Of a stretch of 64,000 bases of DNA, positions 19,482 to 28,585 are shown in pieces. The translations under genes were made by a program, and so were the position numbers. The stretch's first letter is position 1. Every line of letters begins with the position of its first letter. Under the pieces are notes generated by a model. The model searched no databases and had not been told where the DNA came from. It worked only from the letters and a program-made list of their open reading frames with translations. This DNA comes from Sphingomonas sp. PP-F2F-A104-K0414 (GTDB lineage: Bacteria; Pseudomonadota; Alphaproteobacteria; Sphingomonadales; Sphingomonadaceae), in contig NZ_SLYD01000002.1 in assembly GCF_004340945.1 (NCBI RefSeq), positions 124,001-188,000 of the forward strand, in the 5' to 3' direction.

Positions 19482-19525
19482 CCAAAACGAAAGCGGCGGA
19501 CAAGGCACCCTGCCCGTCCGCCGCT
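19482..19525 (-). terminator. Rho-independent terminator of the pet operon
   Basis: On the minus strand AGCGGCGGAC pairs with GTCCGCCGCT around a GC-rich loop with inner pairing, and is followed by TTCGTTTTGG. It lies about 40 bases after the petC stop and separates the operon from apt. Confidence 0.8.
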
Positions 19526-19566
19526 CCCTTTATCCGTGCGCCCTTACCGCGGGAGCCGGGCCGTCA

Positions 19567-20409
19567 TCAATGCTTAACGTCGCGCCAGACGTTTTGGTAC
19601 GCGCCCCAGGCTAGGCCGCAGAAGATCAGGATGAAGATGATCGACGCGAACCCGGCGGCATGGCGTGCCTCGAGGTTGGGCTCTGCGGTCCAGGTCAGGA
19701 ACGCGGAGACGTCGGTCGACATCTGCTCCATCGTCGGCTTGGTGCCGTCGGCGTAGGTCACCTGGCCATCCGACGTCAGCGGCGGCGGCATCGCGATGTT
19801 GAGGTTCGCGAAATACGGGTTGTAGTGCAGACCCGCCGGCGTTTTAATGTCCGGGAATTCCTTCAGCAGCGCGGCCGGCTGCGTCGTGTAGCCGGTCAGC
19901 AGGGAGTGGACATACGCGGTGCCGTCCTCGCGCGCCTTGGTGATCAGCGAAAGATCAGGCGGCAGCGCGTTGTTGTTCGCGGCGCGCGCGGCGATCTCGT
20001 TGGCGAACGGCGACGGGAAACGATCCGACGGGATGTTCTTGCGCGTCGCCGGCTCACCCGTCTCCGGGTTGATCGACGGCTGCTCGATCACCCACTGGTT
20101 GGCGATCGCCTTAACCTCGGGGTCGGTATAGCCGATCTTGGTCAGGTCGCGGAACGACACCAGCCGCAGCGAATGGCAGGCCGAGCAGACTTCCTTGTAG
20201 ACCTGGAACCCGCGCTGGAGCTGGCGACGGTCGAACTTGCCGAACACGCCGTTGGAAGCGAGCTCGAGCTCCTTCGGGTGCTTGTGCGCGACGCTCTCCG
20301 CGGTCGGCGCGACGGGGTCGGTGATGACCCCCGCCACGCTGCCGAAGAGCGCGATGCCGAGCACCAGCACGAAGGCCGCGCCGACGATGGAGGCGATGAG
20401 ACGAACCAT
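19567..20409 (-). CDS. petC: Cytochrome c1 of the bc1 complex
   Basis: Haem-c subunit of ubiquinol-cytochrome c reductase. A hydrophobic N-terminal signal/anchor is followed by the haem motif CSACHS (within YKEVCSACHSLRLVSFRDL). The MPPPLTSDGQVTYADGT stretch includes the axial Met region, and a C-terminal membrane helix (FASIIFILIFCGLAWGAYQ) anchors the protein with the soluble domain in the periplasm. It is the last of the three petABC genes, 21 bases after petB. It passes electrons from the Rieske protein to cytochrome c. Confidence 0.97.
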   Translation of the reverse strand: MVRLIASIVGAAFVLVLGIALFGSVAGVITDPVAPTAESVAHKHPKELELASNGVFGKFDRRQLQRGFQVYKEVCSACHSLRLVSFRDLTKIGYTDPEVKAIANQWVIEQPSINPETGEPATRKNIPSDRFPSPFANEIAARAANNNALPPDLSLITKAREDGTAYVHSLLTGYTTQPAALLKEFPDIKTPAGLHYNPYFANLNIAMPPPLTSDGQVTYADGTKPTMEQMSTDVSAFLTWTAEPNLEARHAAGFASIIFILIFCGLAWGAYQNVWRDVKH

Positions 20410-20430
20410 GTGTGTGTCCTCTAGTTCGTA

Positions 20431-21717
20431 TCAGTGCGCGAGCGCGGTTTTGGCCGGGCTGGTGCCGCCGTGCTTGCTCAGCACGGCCTCGGTGATCGAG
20501 TTGGGCAGCGGCCGTGGACGCTCGGAGCGCGAGATGATCGGCAGGATGATCAGGAAATGCGCGAAATAATACGCCGCGCAGATCTGGCTGAGGATCACGT
20601 AGAACGCGTTGGCCGGAGCGCCACCGCAATAGCCGAGCACGAAGATGTCCGCGACCAGCACCCAGAACGCGATCCGCGCCTTGGGACGATAGTTCATCGA
20701 GCGGACCGGCGAGCTGTCGAGCCAGGGCAGGAAGAACAGCAGCAGGATCGAGCCGAACATCGCCAGCACGCCCCAGAGCTTGGCCGGCAGGATGAAGTCC
20801 GCAGTGAAGGCGCGCAGGATCGCGTAGAACGGCCAGAAATACCATTCGGGCACGATGTGCGCGGGCGTCGAAAGCGGGTTCGCCGGGATGTAGTTGTCCG
20901 GGTGGCCAAGATAGTTCGGGAAGAAGAACAGCAGGCTGGCGAAGATCAGCATGAAGATGCCGAGCCCGAAGCCGTCCTTGGCGGTGTAGTACGGATGGAA
21001 CGGGACGGTGTCCTGCTCGCCCTTCACGTCGACGCCGGTCGGGTTGTTCGACCCCGGGATGTGCAGCGCCCAGATGTGCAGGATGATGACACCCGCGATC
21101 ACGAACGGCAGTAGGTAATGCAGCGAGAAGAAGCGGTTGAGCGCGGCGTTGTCCGGCGCGAATCCGCCGAGCAGCCATATGCGGATGGTGTCGCCGACGA
21201 GCGGGATCGCCGAGAAGAACCCGGTGATGACCTGCGCGCCCCAGAAGCTCATCTGGCCCCAGGGCAGCACGTAGCCCATGAAGGCGGTCGCCATCATCAG
21301 CAGGAAGATGACGACGCCGAGCAGCCACACCATCTCGCGCGGCGCCTTGTACGAGCCGTAATAGAGCCCGCGGAAGATGTGCGTGTAGACGACGATGAAG
21401 AACATCGAGGCGCCGTTGGCGTGCGCATAGCGCAGGAACCAGCCCGCATTGACGTCGCGCATGATGCTCTCGACCGAGTCGAATGCGACCGCGCCGTTGG
21501 CGGCGTAGTGCATCGCCAGCACGATGCCGGTGATGATCTGGATTGCCAGCGCGGCGCCGGCGAGGACGCCGAAGTTCCAGAAGTAATTGAGGTTGCGCGG
21601 GACGGGATAGCCGCCGCCGAGTGAATTGTAGACGAGCCGGGGAACGGGAAGCCGCTCATCCAGCCACCGCGTCAGCGGCAGCTTCGGTTCGTATTGCTTG
21701 GCCCAGGGAAAGCTCAT
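20431..21717 (-). CDS. petB: Cytochrome b of the bc1 complex
   Basis: Central membrane subunit of the bc1 complex, 428 residues with eight or more helices. It opens with [20 protein letters not shown] and [11 protein letters not shown]. The b-haem and quinone-site stretches are visible: [29 protein letters not shown] is shortened here to its key parts, [17 protein letters not shown] and [32 protein letters not shown]; and the Qo motif PEWYF. It sits between petA (9 bases upstream) and petC (21 bases downstream), clearly one operon. Confidence 0.98.
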   Translation of the reverse strand: MSFPWAKQYEPKLPLTRWLDERLPVPRLVYNSLGGGYPVPRNLNYFWNFGVLAGAALAIQIITGIVLAMHYAANGAVAFDSVESIMRDVNAGWFLRYAHANGASMFFIVVYTHIFRGLYYGSYKAPREMVWLLGVVIFLLMMATAFMGYVLPWGQMSFWGAQVITGFFSAIPLVGDTIRIWLLGGFAPDNAALNRFFSLHYLLPFVIAGVIILHIWALHIPGSNNPTGVDVKGEQDTVPFHPYYTAKDGFGLGIFMLIFASLLFFFPNYLGHPDNYIPANPLSTPAHIVPEWYFWPFYAILRAFTADFILPAKLWGVLAMFGSILLLFFLPWLDSSPVRSMNYRPKARIAFWVLVADIFVLGYCGGAPANAFYVILSQICAAYYFAHFLIILPIISRSERPRPLPNSITEAVLSKHGGTSPAKTALAH

Positions 21718-21726
21718 GGTCGTTCC

Positions 21727-22311
21727 TCAGCCTACCGTGACGACGGTGTCGGAGTTGAAGGCATAGTCCGGAACGTGGAGGTTCGACGGAGCGGGGCCTT
21801 TGCGGATGCGCGCGGCGGTGTCGTAGGCCGAGCCGTGGCACGGGCAGAAATAGCCGCCGAACGGCCCTTTGTTTTCACCCTCGCCGGCGCCGAGCGGGAC
21901 GCAGCCGAGATGCGTGCAGACGCCCAGCGTGATCAGCCAGTTCTTCTTACCCGCCTTGGTGCGCTGTTCGAGCGTCTGCGGATCGCGCAGCGTCGAGATA
22001 TCGACCGCGTCGGCTTCCGAAATTTCCTTTGGCGTCAGGTTGCGGACGAACAAAGGCTGTTTGCGGAACGACGTCTTGATCGCCTGGCCGGGCAGAATCT
22101 TCGAGAGGTCGATCTCGGTGGTCGACTGCGCGAGCACGTCGGCGCTCGGGTTCATCTGGTTGATCAGCGGCAGGACGATCGCGACCGCGCCGACCCCGGC
22201 GAAGGAAACGGCTGCGATATTGATGAAATCACGGCGGCGAGGGTCATGGGCCTCTTCGTGAAACGGCTCTGGCGATTCGCCGGGAGGAACCATGTCGTCG
22301 ACTGTCGCCAT
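21727..22311 (-). CDS. petA: Rieske iron-sulfur subunit of the bc1 complex
   Basis: The 2Fe-2S protein of ubiquinol-cytochrome c reductase, 194 residues. A twin-arginine-like PRRRDFIN precedes the N-terminal membrane helix (AAVSFAGVGAVAIVLPLINQM). The cluster motifs CTHLGCVPLG and CPCHGSAYD are intact, and GPAPSNLHVPDYAF follows. It is the first gene of petABC. The 185-base gap upstream, shared with the divergent trmL, should hold the operon promoter. Confidence 0.98.
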   Translation of the reverse strand: MATVDDMVPPGESPEPFHEEAHDPRRRDFINIAAVSFAGVGAVAIVLPLINQMNPSADVLAQSTTEIDLSKILPGQAIKTSFRKQPLFVRNLTPKEISEADAVDISTLRDPQTLEQRTKAGKKNWLITLGVCTHLGCVPLGAGEGENKGPFGGYFCPCHGSAYDTAARIRKGPAPSNLHVPDYAFNSDTVVTVG

Positions 22312-22496
22312 TCATCTCGCCCTTGCACGTTATTTTTTTCGTGACGGACTAGGCTTTCGGTTTCGCGAAACCATATCCCCAATCCATCCGACCGTCCCCA
22401 CGGAGGCTGCGCTTTGATAGACGGCGGGGCGACGGTTTGCCAACTGCATTTTGCTTTGGGTTACCGTGCGGCGCTCGGCGCGCTAGGGGATCCGGT

Positions 22497-22946
22497 ATGC
22501 GTATTGCCCTCTATCAGCCCGACATCGCCGGAAATGTCGGCGCCATTCTCCGCACTGCCGCGTGCATGGGGATCGGCGTCGACCTGATCGAACCGATGGG
22601 ATTCACTTGGAGCGACAAGGCCGTCGCGCGCTCGGGGATGGATTATGTCGGCGTGGTCGACGTGGTGCGGCATGTCGATTGGGACACGTTCCTGGCGCAG
22701 GTACGCGGGCGGATCGTGCTGCTGACCACCAAGGGCGCGGTGCGGCTGGATGTTGCCGAGTTTCGCGAGGATGACGTGTTGTTGATGGGGAGCGAGGGGG
22801 CCGGCGTGCCGGAGGAGGTGCATGCGCGGGCCGATGTGCGCGTGCTGATTCCGATGCGGCCTGGGTTGCGGTCGATGAATATTTCCGTGGCGACGGGGAT
22901 CGTCGCGGCGGAGGCTTTGCGGCAGACGGGCGGCTGGCCGAGCTAA
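22497..22946 (+). CDS. trmL: tRNA (cytidine(34)-2'-O)-methyltransferase
   Basis: A SPOUT-fold methyltransferase that 2'-O-methylates the wobble base of certain tRNA-Leu species. It is 149 residues, the usual size. The N-terminus MRIALYQPDIAGNVGAILRT and the C-terminal knot motifs GSEGAGVPEE and IPMRPGLRSMNISVATGIV identify the family. The ATG at 22497 is preceded by AGGGGA. The gene is divergent from petA, and hemF follows after a family C repeat. Confidence 0.93.
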   Translation: MRIALYQPDIAGNVGAILRTAACMGIGVDLIEPMGFTWSDKAVARSGMDYVGVVDVVRHVDWDTFLAQVRGRIVLLTTKGAVRLDVAEFREDDVLLMGSEGAGVPEEVHARADVRVLIPMRPGLRSMNISVATGIVAAEALRQTGGWPS

Positions 22947-23104
22947 TCCTCCCCGGCACGGGGACGGGGACCGTGCGAAGCATGGTGGAGGGGGCTCACC
23001 GCAAACGCCCCGCTTCCGTCCGACAACTGTAACGCTCGTGGAAGTCCCCCTCCACCCTTCGGCCAAGTAGCCGAACGGTCCCCCTCCCCGTTCCGGGGAG
23101 GATT
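22945..23104. repeat. Family C palindromic element, copy C3
   Basis: The longest family C copy. It starts ATCCTCCCCGGCACGGGGAC with GGTGGAGGGGG inside and ends GTCCCCCTCCCCGTTCCGGG plus GAGGAT. It overlaps the trmL stop region and ends about 17 bases before hemF, so the hemF ribosome site lies directly against it. Confidence 0.85.
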
Positions 23105-23120
23105 TGGTAGAGACGCCCGC

Positions 23121-23963
23121 ATGATCGAACTCGACCCCCAGCAAGCCGCCGCCCGAACCTGGTTCGAATCCCTGCGCGATCGCATCTGCGCGGAGTTCGA
23201 GACGATCGAGCGCGAGGCAGGCTCCGACGCATCGTTTGAGTACACCCCGTGGAACCGCGTCGATCCCTCGGGCGAGCCGGGCGGCGGTGGCGTGATGGGC
23301 GTCATGAAGGGCCGCGTGTTCGAGAAGGTCGGCGTCAACGTCTCGACCGTCGGCGGCACGTTCGAAGGCGAGTTCGCCAAGTCGATCCATGGTGCGGGCG
23401 AGGACCCGCGGTTCTTCGCGACCGGGATCAGCCTGGTCGCGCACATGACCAACCCGCACGTCCCCGCGGTGCACATGAACTGTCGCTTCCTCAACACCAC
23501 CAAGCGCTGGTTCGGCGGCGGCGGCGATCTCAACCCGCCCTTGCCTATCGAGGAGGACACGGCGGACTTCCACGCGACGATGAAGGCGGCGTGCGACGCG
23601 CATGATCCGGCGCACTACCCCCGGTTCAAGGAATGGGCGGAGACCTATTTCTACATCCCGCACCGGAAGGTCGGACGTGGTGTCGGTGGGATTTTCTTCG
23701 ATCATCTCGATGGCGATTTCGAGACCAACTTCGCGTTCACGCGCGATGTCGGCGAGGCGTTTCTGGATGCGTATCCGCGGATCGTGCGGCGGCGGATGGA
23801 TACGCCGTTCACTGCGGCCGACGAGGCACGGATGCTGGAATGGCGCGGGCGCTATGCCGAGTTCAACCTCGTCTACGACCGTGGGACTTTGTTCGGGCTG
23901 AAGACCGGTGGCAACATCGACGCGATCCTGATGAGCCTGCCACCACGCGCGGTGTGGTCTTGA
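23121..23963 (+). CDS. hemF: Oxygen-dependent coproporphyrinogen III oxidase
   Basis: Aerobic haem-biosynthesis enzyme that converts coproporphyrinogen III to protoporphyrinogen IX. It is 280 residues. Family stretches include PWNRVDPSGEPGGGGVMGVM, GVNVSTVGGTF, NPHVPAVHMNCRFL and WFGGGGDLNPPLP, followed by VGGIFFDHLDGDFE and the C-terminal YDRGTLFGLKTGGNIDAILM. The key metal-free active-site residues lie in these blocks. The GNAT gene starts one base after its stop, so the two are probably co-transcribed. Confidence 0.97.
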   Translation: MIELDPQQAAARTWFESLRDRICAEFETIEREAGSDASFEYTPWNRVDPSGEPGGGGVMGVMKGRVFEKVGVNVSTVGGTFEGEFAKSIHGAGEDPRFFATGISLVAHMTNPHVPAVHMNCRFLNTTKRWFGGGGDLNPPLPIEEDTADFHATMKAACDAHDPAHYPRFKEWAETYFYIPHRKVGRGVGGIFFDHLDGDFETNFAFTRDVGEAFLDAYPRIVRRRMDTPFTAADEARMLEWRGRYAEFNLVYDRGTLFGLKTGGNIDAILMSLPPRAVWS

Positions 23964-23964
23964 G

Positions 23965-24558
23965 ATGGCGCTGATCCCGGTTGCCGACGACGTCCTCGCG
24001 ACGATCGTCACGACGCTGGAGATGCGCAAGCGGCCGCCGCTGCGGCCGAGCCCGGGGTCGCGGTTGCGGTTGGTGCGGTGGGAGGGACCGGCGCTGGAGA
24101 AATACCGTGCGTTGTTTCGGCGGGTGGGAAGTCCGTGGCTGTGGTTCTCGCGGCTGGTGATGGCGGACGACGTGCTGACCTCTATCGTCCACGACCCCGG
24201 CATCGCGGTGTACGCGGTGCTCGATCCAGCGGGCATCGAGGTCGGGATGCTCGAACTCGATTTTCGCGCGACGGGTGCGTGCGAGATTTCGTATTTCGGG
24301 TTGATCCCGGAGCTCGCCGGGCAAGGTCACGGGCGGTGGCTGATGGCGGAGGCTTGCGCGCGGGCCTGGGCCAAAGGGGTGGAGCGGGTCTGGCTGCATA
24401 CCTGCACGCTCGATCACCCGAGTGCGCTGGGCTTTTATCGGGCGCAGGGGTTCGTTGCAGTGAAGCGGACGATCGAGACGTTTCCCGATCCTCGGGCTTC
24501 GGGATTGTTGCCGCCGGAGACTGCGCCGCAGATCCCTTATCTGGAGAAGCGCGACTAG
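23965..24558 (+). CDS. GNAT family N-acetyltransferase
   Basis: A 197-residue acetyltransferase. The acetyl-CoA binding loop is visible as LIPELAGQGHGRWLMAEAC (Q/RxxGxG/A form), and VWLHTCTLDHPSALGFYRAQ GF-type C-terminal motif follows: the stretch DHPSALGFYRAQGF is typical of GNATs that modify small molecules or peptides. The substrate is unknown. It starts one base after the hemF stop. Confidence 0.85.
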   Translation: MALIPVADDVLATIVTTLEMRKRPPLRPSPGSRLRLVRWEGPALEKYRALFRRVGSPWLWFSRLVMADDVLTSIVHDPGIAVYAVLDPAGIEVGMLELDFRATGACEISYFGLIPELAGQGHGRWLMAEACARAWAKGVERVWLHTCTLDHPSALGFYRAQGFVAVKRTIETFPDPRASGLLPPETAPQIPYLEKRD

Positions 24559-24565
24559 ACCTCAG

Positions 24566-24674
24566 CCACCTCCCCGGCAGAGGCCGGGGTCCAGTTGGGG
24601 GACGTTGCTAACTGAGCGGTGCGCCCGATCACTGCGACCTTTCCAACTGGGCCCCGGCCTCCGCCGGGGTGGTG
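24566..24674. repeat. Family A palindromic element, copy A5
   Basis: Arms CCACCTCCCCGGCAGAGGCC (left) and CCTCCGCCGGGGTGG (right), with GTCCAGTTGG and CCAACTGGG inside. It fills the 137-base convergent gap between the GNAT gene and the membrane-protein gene at 24696. Confidence 0.85.
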
Positions 24675-24695
24675 CTTTTCTTCCGTTGGTGCGCC

Positions 24696-25436
24696 CTACC
24701 GCGCCAAGCGGCGGTAGGCGGAGATTGCGATCAGAGCCATGGCTATACCCGCCGCCATTGCGGCCACCGCAGCACCCGCATCGACGATCGCGAGCGCGAC
24801 CGGGTTGGGTTCGCCCGCTTCACGCAGCGCCTTGTCGAGCATCATGAACGGCGCGCCGACGAGCCAGCCGCTGATGTAGCTGAACGCGGCCAGTCCCATC
24901 AGCGGCAATCCCGAGCCTCGGCTGAGCGTAAAGCTGCGGCGGATCGCTCCCAATGCGCCGAGCGGGGCTTCGGCGAACAGCGCCGGGCCGGTCAGCATCG
25001 TCCGGCCGAGGATGTAGAGACCGGGGACCGCGTACAGCAACAGCCCCGCCCCCGCCGGCAGCGACACGATCACCATCGCCAGCAGGAAGCGCGGGAATAT
25101 CCGTAGGCAGCGCGTCAGCGCCTGCCGCAGGTCGAGCTGATCGCGGTCGAGATACAGCGCGTAGAACAGCGACGTACCGAAGAAGCTCATGACGTAAGCG
25201 AGCAGGTACCAGCCGCCATGTGCCGCCGCCCAGGTCTGCACCGCATCGGCCCAGACCATCGCCTGCGCCTCGTTATCGCCCGCCGCCGCGTTGGGCATCG
25301 GCGGATCGGGCACGACCAGCGCCAGCGCGAACGCGGGCAGGAACAGGAACGGCGCGGCGATCCGTAGCAACAGGTCGCGGTCGCGCTTGAACAGGCTCCA
25401 GGCATCAGTGAGGACGGTCGCGAAATCGAGCTTCAT
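24696..25436 (-). CDS. Multi-pass membrane protein, unknown function (second of a pair)
   Basis: A 246-residue protein with about six hydrophobic helices, including APFLFLPAFALALVV, WYLLAYVMSFFGTSLFYALY and FLLAMVIVSLPAGAGLLLYA. The stretch VPGLYILGRTMLTGPALFAE resembles membrane domains of the glycerophosphodiesterase-associated (GPDPase_memb-like) type, but I cannot name a family firmly. Its ATG overlaps the stop of the upstream gene (ATGA), so the two are translationally coupled. The two proteins share the layout of a central R(x)(V/M)L-type motif followed by an AIRRS helix, and are likely distant paralogues acting together. Confidence 0.7.
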   Translation of the reverse strand: MKLDFATVLTDAWSLFKRDRDLLLRIAAPFLFLPAFALALVVPDPPMPNAAAGDNEAQAMVWADAVQTWAAAHGGWYLLAYVMSFFGTSLFYALYLDRDQLDLRQALTRCLRIFPRFLLAMVIVSLPAGAGLLLYAVPGLYILGRTMLTGPALFAEAPLGALGAIRRSFTLSRGSGLPLMGLAAFSYISGWLVGAPFMMLDKALREAGEPNPVALAIVDAGAAVAAMAAGIAMALIAISAYRRLAR

Positions 25437-26254
25437 GGGGTGACGGATTTCTCTCTGACGGCGACATAGAGCTGCGCGGTGAAGACCGCGGCAAGCGCGG
25501 TAAAGGCGGTGGTGACGATCGTCGCGGCGATCCCCGACAGGAAGGTCGCGGTGGCGATCCCGTCGGCGCCGAGCGCGAGCCGGAAGATGATCCCGGTCAC
25601 GGACTGTGCGGCCCAGGTCGAGACGAGCATGACGATCGCGAAAAGGATCAACACGCCGATGATCCGCCACGTCAGCCCCTTGGTCAGCTGGACCGAGCGA
25701 CGGATCGCACCGATCCCGCGGCGCTCGTTCAGGATCACCGGGTTGAGCAGCACCAGTCGCGCGCCGATCCAGATCGCCAGCAGGAGATAGGCGATGCCGT
25801 ACAGCGCGGTGAACCCAGCGGCGCCGGCGGTCGGCGGGGTCATCTGTACGCTCGATCCATTGGCAGCGGCGGAGAAATCGAAGCCCGACTGAACCAGAAC
25901 GATTACCGGCGGCACGGCGAGGAGCGCGGCGATTAGCGTGATCAGCGCGGTGATGCCGAGCGCCGGCAGTACGCGCGCACCGGCCTGGCGGCGCGCGGCC
26001 GCAGCATCGGTGCCGGGATCGCTGGCAATCGCGACGATCGCGAGCTGCGCCCATAGCATCGCGACCAGCGTACCGATCGCCAGAACGCTGCCGATCAAGG
26101 CGAAGCTCATCGTCCCCGGTGTCGAAAACGCGACATAGCCGTCGCGGATCACGCTGGGCACCAGAATGCTCAGCACCGCGATCGGCGCGATCATGCCGGT
26201 ACGCCCGTTGAGCACCTCGATCGTGCGATCCCAGACCGTTCCCATCTTCACCAT
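25433..26254 (-). CDS. Multi-pass membrane protein, unknown function (first of a pair)
   Basis: A 273-residue integral membrane protein with about six helices (for example [55 protein letters not shown]). A conserved-looking central segment reads [20 protein letters not shown] followed by [11 protein letters not shown], also present in similar form in the next gene (AIRRSFTLSRG). This suggests an ancient duplication. The function is not known. It is divergent from lipB with 61 bases between the starts. Confidence 0.7.
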   Translation of the reverse strand: MVKMGTVWDRTIEVLNGRTGMIAPIAVLSILVPSVIRDGYVAFSTPGTMSFALIGSVLAIGTLVAMLWAQLAIVAIASDPGTDAAAARRQAGARVLPALGITALITLIAALLAVPPVIVLVQSGFDFSAAANGSSVQMTPPTAGAAGFTALYGIAYLLLAIWIGARLVLLNPVILNERRGIGAIRRSVQLTKGLTWRIIGVLILFAIVMLVSTWAAQSVTGIIFRLALGADGIATATFLSGIAATIVTTAFTALAAVFTAQLYVAVREKSVTP

Positions 26255-26315
26255 GCGTCACGCTCCCCCGGTTCCTGTATCGCGCGGGTTAGCCCAAGCC
26301 CCTGCGCTTGACCAC

Positions 26316-27041
26316 ATGGTTGAAACGCACGTCGGAGTTGCAAGTGCGAGCGTCGGTGCGCAATTGGGATCGGTGACGAACCCCCTCCCCTCCGATATCG
26401 AATGGCGGACCAGCGCCGGCCTCACCCCTTATGCCGATGCGCTGGCGGAGATGGAGGCGCGCGCGCTTGCGGTCGGCGCGGGCGGGGCGCGCGAGTTGCT
26501 GTGGATGCTCGAACATCCGCCGGTCTACACCGCGGGCACCAGCGCGGATCCGGGCGACCTGATCGACGCGCGCTTCCCGGTGATCCCGACGGGACGCGGC
26601 GGCAAATACACCTATCATGGGCCGGGCCAGCGGATCGGCTATGTCGTGCTCGACCTGACCAAGCGCGGACGGGATGTCCGCTGTTACGTCCACGCGCTCG
26701 AATCCTGGGTGATCGCGGCGCTTGGCGAGCTCGGCGTCGAGGCGTTCGCGGTCGATGGCCGGGTCGGCATCTGGACGCTCGATCGGGGCCGGGAAGCCAA
26801 GATCGGTGCAATCGGGGTGCGGGTAAAACGCTGGGTGACGCTCCACGGCTTCTCGGTAAACGTCGATCCGGACTTGTCGCACTTTGGTGGCATCGTGCCC
26901 TGCGGCCTGTCCGAGTACGGCGTTACCAGCCTGCAATCGCTGGGCATTTCCGCCGACCTTGCAACCTTCGACGCCGCCCTGGCGTTGACGGCCGATGCTT
27001 TCCTTGAAACAGTTTCTTGTCCTCAAGAAAACGAGGCTTGA
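26316..27041 (+). CDS. lipB: Lipoyl(octanoyl) transferase
   Basis: Moves octanoyl groups from acyl carrier protein to lipoyl domains, the first step of protein lipoylation. It is 241 residues. The substrate-binding block [20 protein letters not shown], the Lys in [20 protein letters not shown], and the catalytic Cys in [16 protein letters not shown] are all present. The ATG at 26316 is the most likely start; an upstream extension overlaps the divergent gene and is rejected. A perfect 10-bp inverted repeat (27018-27027 with 27037-27046) straddles its stop codon but lacks a T run. Confidence 0.95.
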   Translation: MVETHVGVASASVGAQLGSVTNPLPSDIEWRTSAGLTPYADALAEMEARALAVGAGGARELLWMLEHPPVYTAGTSADPGDLIDARFPVIPTGRGGKYTYHGPGQRIGYVVLDLTKRGRDVRCYVHALESWVIAALGELGVEAFAVDGRVGIWTLDRGREAKIGAIGVRVKRWVTLHGFSVNVDPDLSHFGGIVPCGLSEYGVTSLQSLGISADLATFDAALALTADAFLETVSCPQENEA

Positions 27042-27129
27042 GGACAGAGCGTTATCGGATTAATGTCCACTACGATTTGGGTATTAAGGGCGAGCAGCCA
27101 GCCAAATCCTCTATCTAGGGAGCTTCCAC

Positions 27130-27396
27130 ATGCGTGCACTCATTTCCAAGGTCCTGACCGGTTCGCTGATCGCCAGCGCAGCACTCGCCGTTTCGGCTTG
27201 CGGTCCGAAGACCGAGACGACCACCGACAACACGATGGTCACCGACATGAACGCCACTGAAGGCATGGACACCATGACCGACAACATGACCGCAGTCGAC
27301 GGCGCGTCGAACGGTGGCATGATGGCCAACGACACCATGATGGCGAACGACACGATGATGTCGAACGACACCATGATGACCAACAACGCAATGTAA
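27130..27396 (+). CDS. Small lipoprotein with MMxNDT tandem repeats
   Basis: An 88-residue putative lipoprotein. The signal peptide ends with the lipobox VSAC (SAALAVSACGPK). The mature part is rich in Met, Asn, Asp and Thr, and ends in four 18-bp tandem units coding MMANDT, MMANDT, MMSNDT and MMTNNA. The Met/Asp content is reminiscent of metal-binding or low-complexity envelope proteins, but no family is recognised. An AGGGAG site lies about 6 bases before the ATG. A strong terminator follows at 27453, so it is probably a separate, well-expressed transcript. Confidence 0.75.
   Translation: MRALISKVLTGSLIASAALAVSACGPKTETTTDNTMVTDMNATEGMDTMTDNMTAVDGASNGGMMANDTMMANDTMMSNDTMMTNNAM
27319..27390 (+). 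repeat. 18-bp tandem repeat, four units, within the small lipoprotein gene
   Basis: Units ATGATGGCCAACGACACC, ATGATGGCGAACGACACG, ATGATGTCGAACGACACC and ATGATGACCAACAACGCA lie end to end. Third-position changes between units suggest that they have been kept as protein repeats rather than being a fresh duplication. Confidence 0.9.
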
Positions 27397-27452
27397 TGGT
27401 CGCGAAGGTTGACCGTTACGGCGGATGACCTTCAACGGCATTATGCGATGTG

Positions 27453-27485
27453 AAGGGCCGCCCGGGCAACCGGGCGGCCCTTTAT
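27453..27485 (+). terminator. Rho-independent terminator of the small lipoprotein gene
   Basis: GGGCCGCCCGG pairs with CCGGGCGGCCC around a short loop and is followed by TTTATCGTT. It lies 57 bases after the stop. The remaining bases up to the next gene at 27702 show no further gene. Confidence 0.88.
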
Positions 27486-27701
27486 CGTTACGGGATGGGG
27501 AACGCCGACCCTGGATGCCGGTCAGCGCGTTTGCGCACGTCGAATGGCGGCAAACCGCGGTCGTTTCGGATGCGACAGTTTGCATACCGGATCGGGGTAT
27601 TCGGGCCGCAAAATCGATCCCGGCAAAAGGTTAAAATCGCTTGGGGGTTTGGCGGAAACGCTTTAGATTCGTCGACTTGGAATGCCCCTGGGGAGGTTTG
27701 A

Positions 27702-28409
27702 ATGAAAGTGTTGCGTACCGCGCTCGCGCTCTGCGTGGCGTCGAGCGGTCTCGCTGTGGCGCAGTCGGCGTCGGCGCAGTTCTTTTTGCAGTCGCGTGAC
27801 TTTTCCGGCGCCGCGGTGACCGGCGACGAAGCCGATCTCGGCCAGCCCCTGCCGGGTGCGACGCCCGCGGAAACGCGTGCCGCCCTGGTGTGGCATATGC
27901 GCGCCGCGCTCAACGTGGCGGCCCTGCAGTGCCAGTTCGAGCCGACGCTGTTGACCGTGCCGAACTATAATTCGATTCTCGCCGATCATGGCGACGAGTT
28001 GAAGGGTGCGTTCGATACGCTGACCAAATACTTCATCCGCGTGAACAAGGCGTCGGGCCTCCGCGCCGGGCAGGCCGCGCTCGACCAGTTCGGTACGCGG
28101 ACCTATTCCAGCTTCGCCACGGTCGCCGCGCAATACGGGTTCTGCCAGACCGCAGCCTCGATCGGACGCGACGCGGTGTTCGCACCGCGCGGGCATTTTG
28201 CCGACGTCGCGCTGGCGCGGTCGCGCGAACTGCGCAACAGCCTGATTCCCTGGGGCGAACAGCGCTTCCCGCGCTACATCGGCCGCGATCGCAATGCGGC
28301 AATGCCGCGGCTCGATACGATCTGCTGGAACAAGAAGGGCGAGTGGGTCGAAAAGAAGTGCGGCGCCCAGAACTGGCCGCCGGTTGGCGTCGGAATCGCT
28401 GGGCGGTAA
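27702..28409 (+). CDS. Hypothetical exported protein
   Basis: A 235-residue protein with a clear signal peptide (MKVLRTALALCVASSGLAVA, cleaved near ASAQ). The mature part has Cys residues near 79, 148, 208 and 220 and a motif-like end, DTICWNKKGEWVEKKCG. It looks like a globular periplasmic protein. I do not recognise a characterised family. GGGGAGG lies 7 bases before the ATG. It stands alone between a terminator and a convergent repeat. Confidence 0.7.
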   Translation: MKVLRTALALCVASSGLAVAQSASAQFFLQSRDFSGAAVTGDEADLGQPLPGATPAETRAALVWHMRAALNVAALQCQFEPTLLTVPNYNSILADHGDELKGAFDTLTKYFIRVNKASGLRAGQAALDQFGTRTYSSFATVAAQYGFCQTAASIGRDAVFAPRGHFADVALARSRELRNSLIPWGEQRFPRYIGRDRNAAMPRLDTICWNKKGEWVEKKCGAQNWPPVGVGIAGR

Positions 28410-28458
28410 CGTCTCCGCCTTACCCGAATTACCGGATGATCTTATCCTCGCGTTCTGC

Positions 28459-28543
28459 CGTCACCCCAGCGAAAGCTGGGGTATCTCACGGAGCGCGCGA
28501 CGAGAGTCTCATGGGGTCATCCCAGCTTCCGCTGGGATGACGG
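28459..28543. repeat. Family B palindromic element, copy B3
   Basis: Arms CGTCACCCCAGCGAAAGCTG and CCCAGCTTCCGCTGGGATGA enclose a variable centre. It fills the convergent junction between the exported protein gene and queE. Confidence 0.85.
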
Positions 28544-28585
28544 TAGGGAAAGAATGAATTCCCCTACATAGCGCGCTTCAAATTA

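Noticed and set aside
27018-27046. A terminator at the end of lipB
   Set aside because: TGTCCTCAAG and CTTGAGGACA pair perfectly, but the stem has a 9-base loop, overlaps the coding end and has no T run, so I do not list it as a terminator.
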